From NCBI RefSeq assembly GCF_006538885.1, contig NZ_BJLY01000003.1, positions 434,001-498,000 on the forward strand: a DNA stretch of 64,000 nucleotides, in the 5' to 3' direction. The number at the start of each line of letters is the position of its first letter. Position 1 is the stretch's first letter. Positions 8,431-17,354 of this stretch are shown here, in pieces. Source of the DNA: Gluconobacter roseus NBRC 3990. GTDB taxonomy: Bacteria; Pseudomonadota; Alphaproteobacteria; Acetobacterales; Acetobacteraceae. A program made the translations under genes and the position numbers. Below the pieces are notes generated by a model. That model searched no databases, had not been told where the DNA came from, and saw only the letters and a program-made list of their open reading frames with translations.

Positions 8431-8925
8431 ATGTTTATTCCAAAGAGAATGATACAAAGAACGTTCGTATCAGGGCTCATGTTTCTAACAGCTGCCACGA
8501 CACCCGAGGGTAACTCTCAACAGGCTATTGCGCTGAGTGCCGCTGTTAAGGAGCTGGATTCTGCACAACCTTTAAGTCCCCGGAAGGTATCAAGAATTCT
8601 TGGTGTATCCTTGAAATGCGCGTCACAGAGTTGCGAAGCAAAAGACTTTCGCATCAAAGACGTCTCTGTATCGCATCTCGACTTCAGGTTTGGGGGTAAA
8701 TCTTCGGTCCTGGTCATGAAAATAGCCACGGAAATTTGCATTTCTTCGGACATGATGAAGAGACAGTTCGGCTCTGGAAAAATGTTGATGGGCTGCACTG
8801 ATGGTGTTTCTTGTCCGTACATGTTGTTTCAGGGCCGCTGGCGGCATGTAATGTTTCCACTCCCTGAACAGGCCCATGGTCCATCCTGTTTGGACAGCAT
8901 TACGGTGAACAGCGATTTAGGGTAG
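8431..8925 (+). CDS. Small exported hypothetical protein of lower GC
   Basis: About 164 residues from ATG 8431; ATGs at 8353, 8422 and 8449 are alternatives and none has a good ribosome-binding site. A hydrophobic segment (TFVSGLMFLTAATT) near the start could be a signal peptide. The mature part has five Cys (LKCASQSC, EICISS, MGCTDG, SCPY, SCLDS) and patterns such as KRQFGSGKMLMGC and FQGRWRHVMF. It does not match a family I can name. Codon use is visibly less GC-rich than its neighbours, which suggests recent acquisition. It converges on the retropepsin gene. Confidence 0.5.
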   Translation: MFIPKRMIQRTFVSGLMFLTAATTPEGNSQQAIALSAAVKELDSAQPLSPRKVSRILGVSLKCASQSCEAKDFRIKDVSVSHLDFRFGGKSSVLVMKIATEICISSDMMKRQFGSGKMLMGCTDGVSCPYMLFQGRWRHVMFPLPEQAHGPSCLDSITVNSDLG

Positions 8926-8934
8926 CGTCCGGTT

Positions 8935-9855
8935 TTACCGGAAGAAAAGCTTCTTCGTGGCGTAGGACAGCCAGATCTCGTGATGGGCGAACCAGTCCGA
9001 GCCTAGAAGCATGTCGGCCTGATCGTGGACGGGGGCGACGGTCAGGACGGGATGTGTCCAGACGGTGCCGCCCAGTTCCAGTTGTCCGAAACGATGCCAG
9101 TGATACTGGCGTTCCCCGAGGTCCACGCCCGCCGTCAGGCCGCCCGGATCCAGGGCGAGCTTCTCGTCGGTCAGGCCGATGCGGTGGGCGAAATCCGTGC
9201 TGACGATATGCGAGCGCGCACCGCTGTCGAGTAGGGCCGTACCTTTCACGCCATCCAGCGTAAAGGCCACCATCAGGCGTCCGGACTGACGTTGTACGGG
9301 GGTTGTCGTCCAGTGTCCGCTCCAGGCAGGAGGCTGATGGCAGACGCTGGAATTCAGGTGCACCGTCCAGAGCGTCAGGCGCTGATGTGGAACATCGAAT
9401 TCCAGATCGTAATCTGCCAGCACATCCGCCCCCAGCAGACCGTAAACGGGTGGCCGGATCATGGGCGAACCTGGCAGGATGCCGACGGCCATCGTCCCCA
9501 TACCCAAAGGAAGCTCGCTTGCCGAACGTGTTCCCAGCCGGAGGTCCTGAATGCGGATATTCGGTACGAGGCGCGGGCTGCCATTGGGGCCCTGCATCAT
9601 CGTGCGATGTTCGGGATCGGCCGGCAGGTGCAGCGCCAAGACGCCCTGCGGCGTCATGAGGCTGCCTTCGGAACCGGTATCCACGATCATCGAGGCATCC
9701 TGCCCGTTCACCGTGACCGGCACGCTCAGATAGCCGCCATCATCGCGCAGCGGCAGGACGACGGCCGGGGCCATCTCGCAGGTCGGGGCGGCCTGAACGG
9801 TTGTTGCACACAGCGTCATGCCTAGAAACAGGGCGGCTGGCAGTGCGCGTTTCAT
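8935..9855 (-). CDS. Exported aspartyl protease with two retropepsin-like halves
   Basis: 306 residues with a signal peptide (MKRALPAALF... TVQA-AP, cut near residue 22). Two active-site motifs are seen, MIVDTGSEGSL around residue 57 and ALLDSGARSHIV around residue 207. Each half ends in a similar flap-type segment: GLLGADVLADYDLEFD and MLLGSDWFAHHEIWLS. This is a fused duplication of the Asp_protease_2/retropepsin-like unit, giving a single-chain analogue of the retroviral dimer. Its start overlaps the end of xerC by 4 bp, so it is expressed behind the recombinase. The substrate is unknown; periplasmic location is inferred from the signal peptide. Confidence 0.82.
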   Translation of the reverse strand: MKRALPAALFLGMTLCATTVQAAPTCEMAPAVVLPLRDDGGYLSVPVTVNGQDASMIVDTGSEGSLMTPQGVLALHLPADPEHRTMMQGPNGSPRLVPNIRIQDLRLGTRSASELPLGMGTMAVGILPGSPMIRPPVYGLLGADVLADYDLEFDVPHQRLTLWTVHLNSSVCHQPPAWSGHWTTTPVQRQSGRLMVAFTLDGVKGTALLDSGARSHIVSTDFAHRIGLTDEKLALDPGGLTAGVDLGERQYHWHRFGQLELGGTVWTHPVLTVAPVHDQADMLLGSDWFAHHEIWLSYATKKLFFR

Positions 9856-10817
9856 GATCCCTGACCCGAACGCGGATGGGCCTTGCGCCAGACATCCAGC
9901 AGGTGCTTCTCATCCGCCAGCGTATAGGCCTGCGTGGTGGAAAGGCTGGCATGGCCCATCAGTTCCTGAATGGTGCGCAGGTCGGCCCCGCCTTCCATCA
10001 GATGGGTCGCAAAGGAATGGCGCAGGGCATGGGGCGTTGCGGAATCGGGCAAGCCTTCGCCCTTGCGCCAGTTCCGCATGGCGCGCTGGGCCACGCCGGG
10101 ATTGAGCCGTCCGCCGCGCACACCGCAGAACAGGGGCGCATCGGGCGCGGGAGAGGGATGGGCCGCTTTCCAGCTTTCCAGTGCCTCGATCACGGCCGGA
10201 AGCAGGGGCACGAGCCGTTCCTTGCCGCCTTTGCCGACTACGCGCAGCATGTTTTGTCCCGCATTGGTCAGGTCCCGGATGTCGAGCGAGAGCGCCTCGC
10301 CAATTCGCAGCCCGGTGCCATAAAGCAGCGTGAACAGCGCCCGGTCCCGCAGGGCGCCTTGACTGGTCTCGGCATCATCGGAAATGCCTTCCGCCGCGGC
10401 CAGAGCGGCTTCCTGTCCCAGCGGGCGGGGCAGACGCTTTTTCATACGCGGTGTGGCGAGCAGGGAAGGGGCCGGGTTGGAAAGATCGTGCCGCAGGGCC
10501 AGATACCGGTAAAACGAGCGCAAGGCCGAGACATGTCGCGCCCGGGATCGTGCCCGCGAGTCGGCGCTGGTGGCGCGGCGCGTCGGTTTTTCGCTGCGGG
10601 CCGTTTCATGGGCCAGCCAGGCGCGCAGATCGGCAAGCGAGAGTTTCCCTAAGTCCGCCAGCGTGACCTCGCCGCCCAGATGCTGCTGAAAGAAAGTGAG
10701 TGCCAGCAGGATATCGTGGCGGTAGGCCTCGACGGTGCGCGGGCTGGAGCGCTTCTCATGCGTCAACCATTCGGTCCAGTCGCGCAGGGCATCGAGCGCC
10801 ATTAATGTGGCCGTCAT
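9852..10817 (-). CDS. xerC: Tyrosine recombinase XerC
   Basis: Site-specific recombinase that resolves chromosome dimers at dif together with XerD. The 321-residue protein has the N-terminal SAM-like core-binding domain (about 10-125) and the catalytic domain. The active-site set is visible: Arg in TGLRIGEAL, Lys in VVGKGGKER, HALRHSFATHL (His-x-x-Arg), His in LMGHASLSTTQAYT, and the nucleophile Tyr of that last segment. An Arg/Ala-rich linker (RATSADSRARSRARH) sits near residues 80-95. It is divergent from priA with a gap of only 33 bp. XerC rather than XerD is a judgement from similarity and the priA neighbour. Confidence 0.9.
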   Translation of the reverse strand: MTATLMALDALRDWTEWLTHEKRSSPRTVEAYRHDILLALTFFQQHLGGEVTLADLGKLSLADLRAWLAHETARSEKPTRRATSADSRARSRARHVSALRSFYRYLALRHDLSNPAPSLLATPRMKKRLPRPLGQEAALAAAEGISDDAETSQGALRDRALFTLLYGTGLRIGEALSLDIRDLTNAGQNMLRVVGKGGKERLVPLLPAVIEALESWKAAHPSPAPDAPLFCGVRGGRLNPGVAQRAMRNWRKGEGLPDSATPHALRHSFATHLMEGGADLRTIQELMGHASLSTTQAYTLADEKHLLDVWRKAHPRSGQGS

Positions 10818-10850
10818 GGCATTTCGGAGCGTGGGAGGTTAGATACGGTC

Positions 10851-13091
10851 ATGGCATCCAGCAGCCTATCCAAGCCTGATCCCCGGCGAAAGCCACCTTC
10901 CACCGGAACGCGCGTTTCGGTGCTCGTGCCGCTGCCGTTTCCGGGGCCGCTCGATTACCTTGCGCCCATGTCGCTTGAGCCCGGAGACCTTGTCACGGTC
11001 CCGCTGGGCCGACGCGAAACCGTAGGCTGTGTCTGGGAAACCGATCGCACCCTGCCTGCCGATTTTGCGTTACCGGTCGGCCGTGAGGTTCCGCTTGCGC
11101 GTCTGCGTCCTGTGATCGGGAAACTGGATGTTCGGCCTCTTCCGCAGAGCCTGCGCCGTTTCATCGACTGGGTCGCGGCCTATACGCTGACCCCGCCGGG
11201 CTTGGTGCTGGCAATGGCGACGCGTATCCATCTGAAGGACGCGCCGAAACCTGCTCTGGGCTGGGTACGGACAGAGATGCCCGAGGGTGATCTGCGTATC
11301 ACGCCGGCCCGTCGCTCCGTGCTCAATTTTGCCTCGTCCACGCCCATGACGACCGCCGAGCTGAGCTCCCGAAGCGGGGCAAGTGCTGCCGTGATCCGTG
11401 GGCTGGCCAGTTCTGGCCTGCTGCGCGAGGCCGTTATTGCTGTGGCCGCCCCGTTCGCAACGCCGGACCCGAGCCATGGCGCGCCAAAGCTCTCCGAAGA
11501 ACAGGCCGAAGTCGCACAGGAACTCTGCGGGCCAGTCGAAGCCGGACGATTTCAGGTCACGCTGCTGGAAGGCGTGACCGGATCGGGTAAGACGGAAGTC
11601 TATTTCGAGGCCGTGGCGGCCTGTCTGGCCAAGGGAAAGCAGGTCTTGGTCCTGCTGCCGGAAATCGCGCTCTCCGCCCAGTGGACGGACCGCTTCATCC
11701 GCCGCTTCGGCGCTGAGCCCGCCGTCTGGCATTCCGATCTCGGAGCCAAAAGGCGGCGCGAGACATGGCGGGCGGTGGCGGAAGGCAGTGCACGCGTTGT
11801 GGTCGGTGCCCGTTCGGCGCTGTTCCTGCCGTTTACCGATCTGGGCCTCGTCGTGGTGGACGAGGAGCATGAAAGCGCCTTCAAGCAGGAAGAGGGCGTG
11901 ATGTATCACGGTCGCGACATGGCGGTCGTCCGCGCCCGTCTGGCGGATGCACCGGCCATTCTCGTCTCCGCGACGCCATCACTTGAAACGCTCGCGAATG
12001 TAGAGAGCGGTCGCTATCGGCACGAACTCCTGACCGCGCGACATGGAGGCGCGACCCTGCCGGATGTCTCACTTGTGGATATGCGCGCCGATCCGCCGGA
12101 GCGCGGTTTGTTCCTGTCGCCCAAGCTGTGTACCGCAATCGACGAGACGCTGGAGAAGGGGGAGCAGGCCATGCTGTTCCTCAACCGGCGTGGCTATGCA
12201 CCGCTGACGCTCTGCCGGGCGTGCGGGCACCGGATGCAGTGCCCGAACTGTTCGGCTTGGCTGGTGGAACACCGGGCGCGGGGTATCCTGACCTGCCATC
12301 ACTGCGGGCATACCGAGCGGATTCCGAAGGACTGTCCGGAATGTCACGCGGAGAACTCGCTCGTGCCCATTGGGCCGGGGATCGAACGCATTACGGAAGA
12401 GGCAAAGCTCCGGTTTCCGGACGCGAAACTGCTGGTGATGTCGTCTGATACGCTCGGTTCTCCCGCCACCACGGCGGAAGCAGTCCGGAAGATTTCGGAC
12501 GGAGAGGTCAATCTTATCATCGGCACGCAGATTGTTGCCAAGGGCTGGCATTTCCCCAAGTTGACGCTCGTGGGTGTCGTCGATGCCGATCTGGGGCTGG
12601 GCGGCGGCGATCTGCGGGCGGCGGAGCGGACCGTGCAGCTTCTGCATCAGGTCGCGGGGCGTGCGGGCCGTGCCGAGCATCGCGGGCGCGTGCTGTTACA
12701 GAGCTATGTCGGCGAGCATCCGGTCATGACGGCGCTGGTTTCCAACGATTTCCAGACCTTCATGGAACAGGAAGCCGAACAGAGACGTCCGTCCTTCTGG
12801 CCGCCTTATGGACGGCTGGCTGCACTGATCGTCAGCGCGCCAAGTGCCGAAGCTGCGGATGCACTGGCGCGGGACATTGCACTGGCTGCTCCGGAGCGGG
12901 AAGGGGTGCAGGTTCTGGGACCGGCTCCGGCCCCGCTTGCCGTCCTGCGCGGACGGCATCGCAGGCGGCTGTTACTGCGGACGATGCGGGGCATCGCCGT
13001 GCAGCCGATCTTGCGGGAATGGCTGGCCGATATTAAACCGACCGGCGGAGCAAAGGTCGACATTGATATCGACCCCATCTCCTTTCTTTAA
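10851..13091 (+). CDS. priA: Primosomal protein N' (PriA helicase)
   Basis: 3'-to-5' DNA helicase that restarts collapsed replication forks. The 746-residue protein has an N-terminal DNA-binding region (VSVLVPLPFPGPLDYLAP...). The Walker A motif is GVTGSGKTEVYFE around residues 243-255 and the DEEH box is VVVDEEHESAFK. Further on are GRDMAVVRA and the zinc-binding region, with Cys pairs in LCRACGHRMQCPNCS, LTCHHCGHTERIPKDCPEC. Helicase motifs IIGTQIVAKGWHFP and HQVAGRAGRAEHRG complete it. Length is normal. ATG 10851 is close to the divergent xerC start. Confidence 0.97.
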   Translation: MASSSLSKPDPRRKPPSTGTRVSVLVPLPFPGPLDYLAPMSLEPGDLVTVPLGRRETVGCVWETDRTLPADFALPVGREVPLARLRPVIGKLDVRPLPQSLRRFIDWVAAYTLTPPGLVLAMATRIHLKDAPKPALGWVRTEMPEGDLRITPARRSVLNFASSTPMTTAELSSRSGASAAVIRGLASSGLLREAVIAVAAPFATPDPSHGAPKLSEEQAEVAQELCGPVEAGRFQVTLLEGVTGSGKTEVYFEAVAACLAKGKQVLVLLPEIALSAQWTDRFIRRFGAEPAVWHSDLGAKRRRETWRAVAEGSARVVVGARSALFLPFTDLGLVVVDEEHESAFKQEEGVMYHGRDMAVVRARLADAPAILVSATPSLETLANVESGRYRHELLTARHGGATLPDVSLVDMRADPPERGLFLSPKLCTAIDETLEKGEQAMLFLNRRGYAPLTLCRACGHRMQCPNCSAWLVEHRARGILTCHHCGHTERIPKDCPECHAENSLVPIGPGIERITEEAKLRFPDAKLLVMSSDTLGSPATTAEAVRKISDGEVNLIIGTQIVAKGWHFPKLTLVGVVDADLGLGGGDLRAAERTVQLLHQVAGRAGRAEHRGRVLLQSYVGEHPVMTALVSNDFQTFMEQEAEQRRPSFWPPYGRLAALIVSAPSAEAADALARDIALAAPEREGVQVLGPAPAPLAVLRGRHRRRLLLRTMRGIAVQPILREWLADIKPTGGAKVDIDIDPISFL

Positions 13092-13101
13092 GGCTGGAAA
13101 A

Positions 13102-13344
13102 TCAGCCCTTGCGCTTGCGGAAGAACTCGACTGTGGCGGTGACGACCGCGATGACGGCAAGGATCTGCTGGAAGTAAGGACGGAAGCGCTTGGGGCCGAA
13201 GGTCGCCATGGCGGTCATGCCGGCAAGGCCGATTTCACGGGCGCGCGTGGCCTTCTGGCAGCAGGTCTTCATCTTGGAGCAGCAGCTCTTCTTGGAACCG
13301 GCCTCGGGGATAGCGGTTGCATGGGCGGGGGAATGCTTTGTCAT
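13102..13344 (-). CDS. Small Cys-rich single-pass membrane protein
   Basis: 80 residues, unknown function. The N-terminal third carries a KKSCCSKMKTCCQK cluster with two CC pairs that could bind metal. A hydrophobic segment (FQQILAVIAVVTATVEFF) near the C-terminus followed by RKRKG predicts one membrane helix. AGGAG lies 8 bases before the ATG, which supports it being real. It ends 10 bases after the convergent priA stop. It does not match a family I can name. Confidence 0.65.
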   Translation of the reverse strand: MTKHSPAHATAIPEAGSKKSCCSKMKTCCQKATRAREIGLAGMTAMATFGPKRFRPYFQQILAVIAVVTATVEFFRKRKG

Positions 13345-13436
13345 GCGAAAATCTCCTGAAAAAAAGAATCAGGGGATGAACACCCGGCAATACAAGGGGT
13401 TGCCAGAGCAACGACAGAGAGACGCCGTGCGGAGCC

Positions 13437-14129
13437 TCAGTCCTGCTGGCCGTCGCGGGCCTTTTCCAGCTTTTTGAGCTGTTTGTCAGAATCGGGTGAT
13501 TTCGGATTCAGCAGTATCATCTGATGGAAGGCCTGCAACGCTGCATCCGGTTCATTGCGGTCGTGTTCGGCTTCGGCGAGCATCCCCCAGGCCGTTGGAT
13601 CGCCGGGATCGGCCTGAAGCTCAACGCCCAGATCCGAGATGGCGCCATTATTGTCACCGGCCATCAGACGGATGGCTGCGCGCTGGCGATACAGGATGGA
13701 CTGGTCGGGCTGGATGGTGATGGCGGAGGTCAGATCATCCTGCGCCCGCTGGAAATCATGTTTCTCCAGCGCATCATGCGAATCGCTGATCAGCATCTGC
13801 ACGCTGCCGGTCAGGGCACGGCTGCGGAGTCCTTCCGCACGGTCGGCGATTTCACCGGCCTGCTTTTCATTCCCGGCCATGGCGAGAGCCGTCTCGGCCT
13901 CCACAAGGCGATCGTGGAGTGTGCGGCGGGGATGGGATGTCGGGGATTTGGGAGAGGCCTTCGCAGTCCCTGCTGCGGGAGCAGGCTGGACAGGCGATGC
14001 AGCCGGAGGGGCTGCGGGGCTGGAAACCGGCGGATTTGCCGCAGGTTCAGCCCGAACTGGCAGACATGTCAGGGCCGGGATACAAAGCAGAACGGCGCCA
14101 GTCATCAGCCAGCGCCGTTCGTCTGTCAT
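13437..14129 (-). CDS. Exported tetratricopeptide-repeat protein
   Basis: 230 residues. The N-terminus (RRWLMTGAVLLCIPALTCLPVRAEP) is a signal peptide, followed by a Pro/Ala-rich linker to about residue 75. The C-terminal half has TPR-type helical repeats: DALEKHDFQRAQDDLTSAI, QSILYRQRAAIRLMAGDNNGAISDL, PTAWGMLAEAEHDRNEPDAALQAF. TPR proteins usually scaffold other proteins; the partner is unknown. I take ATG 14129; the same frame stays open to 14435, but that extension would run over rpmJ. The gene sits 17 bases behind rpmJ on the same strand and may be co-transcribed with it. Confidence 0.8.
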   Translation of the reverse strand: MTDERRWLMTGAVLLCIPALTCLPVRAEPAANPPVSSPAAPPAASPVQPAPAAGTAKASPKSPTSHPRRTLHDRLVEAETALAMAGNEKQAGEIADRAEGLRSRALTGSVQMLISDSHDALEKHDFQRAQDDLTSAITIQPDQSILYRQRAAIRLMAGDNNGAISDLGVELQADPGDPTAWGMLAEAEHDRNEPDAALQAFHQMILLNPKSPDSDKQLKKLEKARDGQQD

Positions 14130-14146
14130 CCGGCAGACCAAGGGGT

Positions 14147-14272
14147 TCAGCCCTGGCGAGCCTTCATGCGCGGGTTCTTCTTGTTGATGATGTAAACGCG
14201 GCCGCGGCGGCGGACAACGCGGCAGTCCTTGTCGCGGACCTTGGCGGACTTCAGGCTGTTGCGGATCTTCAT
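14147..14272 (-). CDS. rpmJ: 50S ribosomal protein bL36 (41 residues)
   Basis: Reading the minus strand gives a 41-residue protein beginning [11 protein letters not shown] and ending NPRMKARQG. It is basic and contains [24 protein letters not shown], the bL36 pattern of the zinc-less type: most of the Cys ligands of the classic form are absent, with a single Cys in RDKDC. It is a structural protein of the large ribosomal subunit. The gene is too short for a simple ORF-length filter and is hidden behind longer spurious frames. A TPR protein gene follows closely. Confidence 0.93.
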   Translation of the reverse strand: MKIRNSLKSAKVRDKDCRVVRRRGRVYIINKKNPRMKARQG

Positions 14273-14488
14273 GGTGATCAGGCTCTCGACGGGTAAGGCC
14301 CTTGCGGACCGGACAGCGGGCCGGAACGCCCGCGAAAGAATGGCCCCGCTTACCGATCCCGCTCTGGAGAGTCAAGCTGGCAAGCCGTCCGGACGGCGGA
14401 ATTCCTTGCTGTCGCCCTTTTGCAACATGCTGCAACAGCGGCGTTCCGGCTCTTTGTTGCGGCGATATTTTCTCCTAACGTAAGGAGC

Positions 14489-14926
14489 ATGATCAAGCGC
14501 CATTCCCGTCCCGCCCGTCTGCTGGCCCTTTTTCCTCTCGCCGTCGCCCTGGCTGCGCCCGTCATGGCCCGGGCCGATGACGGCGACGCCAAGACCAATG
14601 ACGACGATCCCACGATCAACCAGCAGGGATTCGCCATCAACAAGATCCTGCGGGTGTTGCAGACCAATCCGGACGCGGCAGGCGATTCCTGCATCAATGC
14701 GCTCAAGGAGATGCACAAGGCGCAGACGGCGCTTGGCAAGGAAGAGGGCATTGATCCCGAGCACAATCAGGATATCGGCGTGGCGCGTGATGTCCTGTCC
14801 TCCGAAATGGAGGATGTCACGAATATGTGTGGTGCCGATGCCCGAACCTATTGCCGCAGCACCACGGATCATCCCGACCCCAAGCTCACTGCGGCCTGTA
14901 ACGCCTTGCCTGCTGAAGAAGACTAG
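14489..14926 (+). CDS. Exported hypothetical protein with conserved Cys
   Basis: 145 residues. The signal peptide (RHSRPARLLALFPLAVALAAPVMARA-DD) is cut near residue 28. The mature part is acidic at first (DDGDAKTNDDDP) and then helical, with Cys in DSCINALKEM, MCGADARTYC and AACNALP. These could form two disulfides. AAGGAG lies just before ATG 14489, closer than usual; an in-frame ATG at 14420 would destroy the signal peptide. I do not recognise the family. It precedes, but probably does not belong to, the efflux operon that follows. Confidence 0.75.
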   Translation: MIKRHSRPARLLALFPLAVALAAPVMARADDGDAKTNDDDPTINQQGFAINKILRVLQTNPDAAGDSCINALKEMHKAQTALGKEEGIDPEHNQDIGVARDVLSSEMEDVTNMCGADARTYCRSTTDHPDPKLTAACNALPAEED

Positions 14927-15019
14927 TCTGCAGACGGACACATCCGCGCGAGGGTTTGTCTGTCAAAACGTGTCCAGAAGATTTGAGGACTAACTTTTCC
15001 GGGCAAGCGCTCCTAAGGT

Positions 15020-17104
15020 TTGAAGTCTGATTCTGGTAACGAGGGCCGTGGGACTGTTTCTGATGAAGTCTGTGCCGGGTGGGGAGCAACGCTCTTGACC
15101 ACAGCACTACAGTCAGTTCTTCGCCCGGGATGGCTCCAGTTCAGTCTCAGGACCTGGTTTGCACTTGTCCTGGCGCTCGGAACGGCCTTCTGGTCCCAGC
15201 TTGATTCGCCTGCCAGTGCAGGCGTGACCGTCATGATCCTGGCGCAGCCCCTGCGTGGTCAGGCGCTGTCCAAGGCGTTCTACCGCCTTGCCGGCACCGT
15301 GCTGGGCGTCAGCGTCTCCATCATTCTCGTCGCGATGTTCAATGAGGAGCGCGCCCTCTCGCTGGGGGGCGCAGCCCTCTGGATTTCAGCCTGTGCGTTC
15401 GTAGGCTCGCTGGAGCGCGATTTCCGGTCCTATGGGGCGCTTCTGGCGGGCTATACGGTCGCGCTGGTGGCCATCCCCACGATGGATGACCCGCAGAATA
15501 TCTATCCCGTCAGCATCGCACGCGCTTCTGACATTGCCATCGGCGTGGCATCCATTGCCGTTGTGAACATCCTCTCAGGCTCTCCGGAAGCCTGGCGCAG
15601 GCTGTCCAAGGCCATGGAGACGCTGTCCCATCGCGTGCGTCAGACCGGTAAATCCGCCATCATGGGCGAACCGATCGCCACACCAGAAGAGATGATTGGG
15701 CTGAGCGGCGAGATCCTCGCGCTCATGACTCAGATTTCCTATGCGCGGACCGAAGTAGAGCGTGGACGTCTGCGGATGGCGGGAGCGCGTCTGGGCATTA
15801 TCGGCATGCTGACGGTTCTGACTACAAGTCGCGCGATTGCCTGGCTGCTCGAAACCGGCGGCATTTCTGATCTTCTGATCCGCCATATCCGTGCCTGGCA
15901 TGAGCGCTCCGAGGACGGCACGACTCGCATTGAGACGATGGACACGATTCTGGATGGCATCCGCAAGGAAGACCCGGATTTCGTCCCCTCGGCGCGGGAA
16001 GCCTGGTTTCTGGAACGCAGTGCGACGCTGCTCAGTAACCGTCTGCACATCCGCACCGGCATGAACACGCTCCTGCGCGCGACACCGGCGGGCGATGCGC
16101 TCAAGCTGGCTCATCTGGAGAGCAATCCAGATTATGTGACTGCGTTCATCAATGCGATGCGGGTCCTGCTAGGGTTCAGTGTCGCCTCTGCGCTCTGTCT
16201 CGCGTCGAGCATTCCGGCCTCCGTCACGGCCCTGTCGCAGACGGCGCTGGTTCTGACGCTGGCATCCACGGCAATCGACACCGCGCAGTTCGGCAAGGGG
16301 GCGATCATCGGCATGCCCGCGGGTATTCTCGTGGCCGCCTGGCTGGACTTCATGATCCTGCCGCATGTGGAAAGCATGCTGGGTCTGGCGCTGGTCCTCC
16401 TGCCGCAGACCATCGTGTCCTGCCTGCTGCTGATGAACCCGAAAACCAGCGCCATCGGCTTCAATTACGGCGTGTTCTTTCTGGTGTTCATCGGGCTCGG
16501 CAATCACCACAACTATGATCCGCTGGCCTTCATTACCCGCAATACGTTCTATGCCATGGCGGCGGTGCTCTCCTTCGTGCTGCTGGTTCTGCTCTGGCCG
16601 CCCACCGCGAGACGGCATCGTTTCCGGCTGGCGGTCTCCATCGCCTATGATCTGGAAACACAGCTTGCCGGACATGGCGAGCGGATGGGGCCGCCGCTGC
16701 TCAGCCGGAAATATGAACGCCTCAGCCAGTTCCTGATGTGGACGGACCGGATGCAGGGCCCCGGTCTGCGCTCCCGGCGCGTTTTCAACCGCTTCGTGGC
16801 GCTGGAAGATTTTTCCAGCACGATCGCACGCGTCCGGCACTATCTGGATGAGGCCGGACATCTGCACGGTCTCAAACCCATGGTCCGTCATGTGCGGCGC
16901 CTGCTGGCTCATGACAAGCTCGGCCTTCTGGAGGCTGAAATCCCCGAACTTCAGGCCATGTTTTTCGAACGCCTTTCCGAAGGCATCCGCGAAGAGCAGT
17001 CCATGATCATCAACTGTATCGGCGGTCTGGAAGCGGTCCGGACCATGGTCCGCCTGAACCGTTCGGCCGTGCATCACTACGGGATAGGACGCAAGCGATG
17101 GTAA
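15020..17104 (+). CDS. FUSC-family efflux protein (AaeB-like)
   Basis: Inner-membrane component of an aromatic-acid or fusaric-acid type efflux system. The 694-residue protein has two blocks of membrane helices: about residues 45-190 (from RTWFALVLALGTAFW) and about 375-535 (MRVLLGFSVASALCL onward). They are separated by a cytoplasmic domain, and a second cytoplasmic domain forms the C-terminus. This repeated architecture is that of the FUSC family. The start is uncertain: TTG 15020 keeps the full frame, but a TTG near 15095, behind GGGGAG, is a good alternative. It overlaps the DUF1656 gene by 7 bp. Confidence 0.85.
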   Translation: MKSDSGNEGRGTVSDEVCAGWGATLLTTALQSVLRPGWLQFSLRTWFALVLALGTAFWSQLDSPASAGVTVMILAQPLRGQALSKAFYRLAGTVLGVSVSIILVAMFNEERALSLGGAALWISACAFVGSLERDFRSYGALLAGYTVALVAIPTMDDPQNIYPVSIARASDIAIGVASIAVVNILSGSPEAWRRLSKAMETLSHRVRQTGKSAIMGEPIATPEEMIGLSGEILALMTQISYARTEVERGRLRMAGARLGIIGMLTVLTTSRAIAWLLETGGISDLLIRHIRAWHERSEDGTTRIETMDTILDGIRKEDPDFVPSAREAWFLERSATLLSNRLHIRTGMNTLLRATPAGDALKLAHLESNPDYVTAFINAMRVLLGFSVASALCLASSIPASVTALSQTALVLTLASTAIDTAQFGKGAIIGMPAGILVAAWLDFMILPHVESMLGLALVLLPQTIVSCLLLMNPKTSAIGFNYGVFFLVFIGLGNHHNYDPLAFITRNTFYAMAAVLSFVLLVLLWPPTARRHRFRLAVSIAYDLETQLAGHGERMGPPLLSRKYERLSQFLMWTDRMQGPGLRSRRVFNRFVALEDFSSTIARVRHYLDEAGHLHGLKPMVRHVRRLLAHDKLGLLEAEIPELQAMFFERLSEGIREEQSMIINCIGGLEAVRTMVRLNRSAVHHYGIGRKRW

Positions 17105-17298
17105 TGACACAGGTCGTCGACCTTGATGGCGTGCTGGTTTCGGCCTTCGTCATCAATCTGGCGCTGGCACTGATCACGCTCGGAATCCTGCGCTGGATCA
17201 TGGGCTGGTTTGACCTCTGGCGCTTCGTCTGGGACCCGCCGCTGGCCCAGTTCGGCATCCTGATCTGTCTGATCGGCATCTACACCCTGATCCTTTGA
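17098..17298 (+). CDS. DUF1656 (AaeX-like) small membrane protein
   Basis: 66 residues with two hydrophobic segments (VLVSAFVINLALALITLGIL and FGILICLIGIYTLIL) and the family's central WxxxWFDLWRFVWDPPL region. DUF1656 proteins such as AaeX are always found between FUSC and HlyD-type genes, exactly as here, and are presumed accessory subunits. It overlaps the end of the FUSC gene by 7 bp and lies 56 bases ahead of the membrane-fusion gene. Confidence 0.9.
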   Translation: MVMTQVVDLDGVLVSAFVINLALALITLGILRWIMGWFDLWRFVWDPPLAQFGILICLIGIYTLIL

Positions 17299-17354
17299 TT
17301 TTTCGCCTGAAACTCCAGTTTGTATCTTTCCTCTGAAACCAAGGTGACCGTCCC

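Noticed and set aside
14130-14435. N-terminal extension of the TPR protein
   Set aside because: It overlaps rpmJ in another frame, has no signal peptide at its start and reads as low-quality Arg/Pro/His sequence.
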